Below, in pieces: positions 5,461-6,270 of a stretch of DNA of 6,270 bases (its first letter is position 1; every line of letters begins with the position of its first letter). The DNA comes from Bacteroidota bacterium. GTDB lineage: Bacteria > Bacteroidota > Ignavibacteria > Ignavibacteriales > Ignavibacteriaceae. Under the pieces are notes generated by a model. That model made no database searches, was not told the DNA's origin, and worked only from the letters and a program-made list of their open reading frames with translations. The stretch is taken from positions 1 to 6,270 of the forward strand of contig JAJYCM010000166.1 of assembly GCA_021778375.1 (NCBI GenBank), written 5' to 3'. Both the position numbers and the translations under genes were made by a program.

Positions 5461-5582
5461 GGTTATCAAATTGTGCGATGATACATCAGTAGAGAAAATC
5501 AAAAAGCCCCAGCGGGGCGGCACATTAGTAGATAAAATTACAAAAAAAATAAAAGAGCCACAGAGTGGCGAAACATTAGTAG
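5461..5582 (+). repeat. Cluster of REP-like hairpin repeats downstream of tnpA
   Basis: There are two clear units and one decayed unit. Unit 2 has the stem GCCCC/GGGGC with an AGC loop (5506-5518), then GGCACATTAGTAG (5519-5531). Unit 3 has the stem GCCAC/GTGGC with an AGA loop (5557-5569), then GAAACATTAGTAG (5570-5582), 51 bp further on. A first unit keeps only the tail, ACATCAGTAG (5483-5492). Stem bases co-vary while the 5-bp stem, 3-nt loop and ACATTAGTAG tail stay constant. An A-rich run precedes each clear stem. All tails point towards tnpA. Confidence 0.8.
5541..5569 (-). terminator. Intrinsic terminator of tnpA formed by a REP-like repeat
   Basis: Read in the direction of tnpA transcription, the stem GCCAC-TCT-GTGGC is followed directly by TCTTTTATTTTTTTT, 34 nt past the tnpA stop codon. 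A second copy, GCCCC-GCT-GGGGC followed by TTTTTGATTTT (about 5495-5518), gives a back-up. The repeat thus doubles as a standard terminator. Confidence 0.65.
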
Positions 5583-5603
5583 TAGTAAGAATCGAAACAA
5601 AAA

Positions 5604-6065
5604 CTAACTATACCATTCGAATAAATATTCTTCTTTGTAATCGACATCGAATTTTTCAAGTAATTCCATATATTCTTCTTTAAATGATTTTTTTCTATGA
5701 TGTTCTTCCTGCTTTTGTACATAGTTTATAACCTTGGATACCTGAGATTTGCTATATGTAAAAGCTCCGAATCCTTTTTGCCATGAAAACTTACCGGCAA
5801 CTAATTTTTGTTCATTAATATAATTGGTCGAGTTAGATTTAATTTCTCTTACTAAATCTGATATGCATATGTCGGGTGAAAATCCAATAAAAAGATGTAC
5901 ATGATCAGGCATACCGTTAATAATCATTGGTTTTTGATCTTTATTCTTGATTATTCCTACGATGTATTTATAAACATCGCTTTTTATACGCTCTTGAATT
6001 AGATTTTGCCTGCCCTGAGGGGAAAATATTATTTGGGCATATAATTGAGAAAATGTATTTGCCAC
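5604..6065 (-). CDS. tnpA: IS200-like / REP-associated HUH (Y1) tyrosine transposase
   Basis: This 153-residue protein has the usual size and layout of the family. The metal-binding HUH motif is H55-V56-H57 in GMPDHVHLFIGF (51-62). The catalytic tyrosine is Y115 in VINYVQKQEEHH, with Q119 four residues on as the expected third metal ligand. WQKGFGAFTYSKSQVSKV at 95-112 is a family signature. The enzyme nicks single-stranded DNA at hairpin-marked sites through a 5'-phosphotyrosine link. The start is GTG at 6065, supported by AAGGA 8 nt upstream and by the family N-terminus (M)ANTF. There is no TnpB/IscB partner or guide RNA. Hairpin repeats of one design flank the gene on both sides with tails pointing inwards, which favours a RAYT-type domesticated gene over a plain IS200 copy. 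All catalytic residues are intact. Confidence 0.9.
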   Translation of the reverse strand: MANTFSQLYAQIIFSPQGRQNLIQERIKSDVYKYIVGIIKNKDQKPMIINGMPDHVHLFIGFSPDICISDLVREIKSNSTNYINEQKLVAGKFSWQKGFGAFTYSKSQVSKVINYVQKQEEHHRKKSFKEEYMELLEKFDVDYKEEYLFEWYS

Positions 6066-6073
6066 TTTGTAAT

Positions 6074-6078
6074 TCCTT
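6074..6078 (-). promoter_or_regulatory. Ribosome binding site that sets the tnpA GTG start
   Basis: AAGGA on the minus strand, 8 nt before GTG at 6065. It is the reason for choosing GTG over any internal ATG. Confidence 0.65.
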
Positions 6079-6130
6079 TTAATAATATTATTAGGAATTA
6101 TAAAATAATGATTAATACAATTAGATTCAT

Positions 6131-6270
6131 GTGTCGCTCCTCCGGAGCTTTAATATTTCCAATGTTATCTTTCTACTAATATGCCACCGCTCTGCGGTTC
6201 AATGACAATTAGAATACCTGTTAATATGTTTCCGCTTTACGATCACATAAACTTAATAAGTCACCTTACG
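6131..6270 (-). repeat. Cluster of REP-like hairpin repeats upstream of tnpA
   Basis: These units are on the strand opposite to the left cluster. One has the stem GCTCC/GGAGC with a 3-nt loop (6136-6148) and tail GACACAT. The next has the stem ACCGC/GCGGT with a TCT loop on the plus strand (6186-6198) and tail GGCATATTAGTAG read on the minus strand, 50 bp away. A decayed unit lies at about 6218-6243 (GCGGAAACATATTAACAG on the minus strand). GGTGACTTATTA on the minus strand at 6254-6265 may be the tail of a fourth unit cut by the window edge. Tails again point towards tnpA, so the two clusters are inverted relative to each other. Confidence 0.75.

Larger units (their letters stand above)
4980..5603. 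other. Gene-free 624-bp stretch between tnpA and the first pilin-like operon
   Basis: The left end (4980-5090) is the control region of the pilin-like operon, with a sigma-54 promoter and possible activator sites. The middle (about 5090-5380) is AT-rich and holds a 14-bp palindrome and a short 8-bp tandem repeat but no gene I can support. The right end (5460-5582) carries hairpin repeats of the transposase system. The open frame at 5438-5683 on the plus strand runs through these repeats and into the antisense of tnpA, and is not a gene. Confidence 0.6.

Noticed and set aside
5461..5582. Possible CRISPR array
   Set aside because: The units are few, imperfect and unevenly spaced, each is itself a hairpin, no cas gene is present, and the repeats match those on the other side of tnpA.
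5438..5683. Plus-strand open frame of 81 codons
   Set aside because: The repeated peptide pattern comes from translating the hairpin repeats, and the end is antisense to tnpA.
5604..6270. IS605/IS607-type element with TnpB or IscB and guide RNA
   Set aside because: No second open frame of suitable size or nuclease motif is present; only the Y1 transposase is seen.

Overview
The window is AT-rich (roughly one third G+C by eye), with all genes on the minus strand. Three things point to a Bacteroidota/Chlorobiota-type bacterium, perhaps Ignavibacteria: weak or absent Shine-Dalgarno sites on several genes, a sigma-54 activator, and an IS200-like transposase of the short form common in that group. 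This taxonomic guess rests on style, not on a marker gene.

Right to left, in the direction of transcription, there are three blocks. (1) Positions 6270-5440 hold an HUH/Y1 transposase (REP-associated or IS200-like TnpA, GTG start), flanked on both sides by short hairpin repeats whose tails all point towards the gene. (2) Positions 5030-2751 hold a three-gene operon of type IV pilin-like surface proteins in the order PilV/MshD-like, PilW-like, PilX-like. A near-consensus sigma-54 promoter lies 33 bp before the first start codon. The PilX-like protein carries a beta-helix-like passenger of repeated NGN units. (3) Positions 2405-1 hold an NtrC-family response regulator, then a second PilV-like gene and a second PilW-like gene that runs off the window edge. 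Each is homologous to the same-order gene of block 2. A third, PilX-like gene is therefore expected just outside the window.

Working model (inference): the regulator is a phosphorylation-controlled sigma-54 activator that switches on both pilin-like operons, much as PilR controls pilin genes. The good sigma-54 site before one operon, a poorer one at the same distance before the other, and an 11-bp sequence shared upstream of both support this. No histidine kinase is visible. All five pilin-like proteins start directly with their hydrophobic helix and have no prepilin leader; in-frame stops just upstream rule out a longer N-terminus for four of them.

The intergenic stretches hold repeats: a complex palindromic element at 2526-2654, a decayed copy of the transposase-associated repeat at 2711-2735, and the repeat clusters around the transposase. 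Two of the repeats downstream of tnpA also have the form of intrinsic terminators for it.
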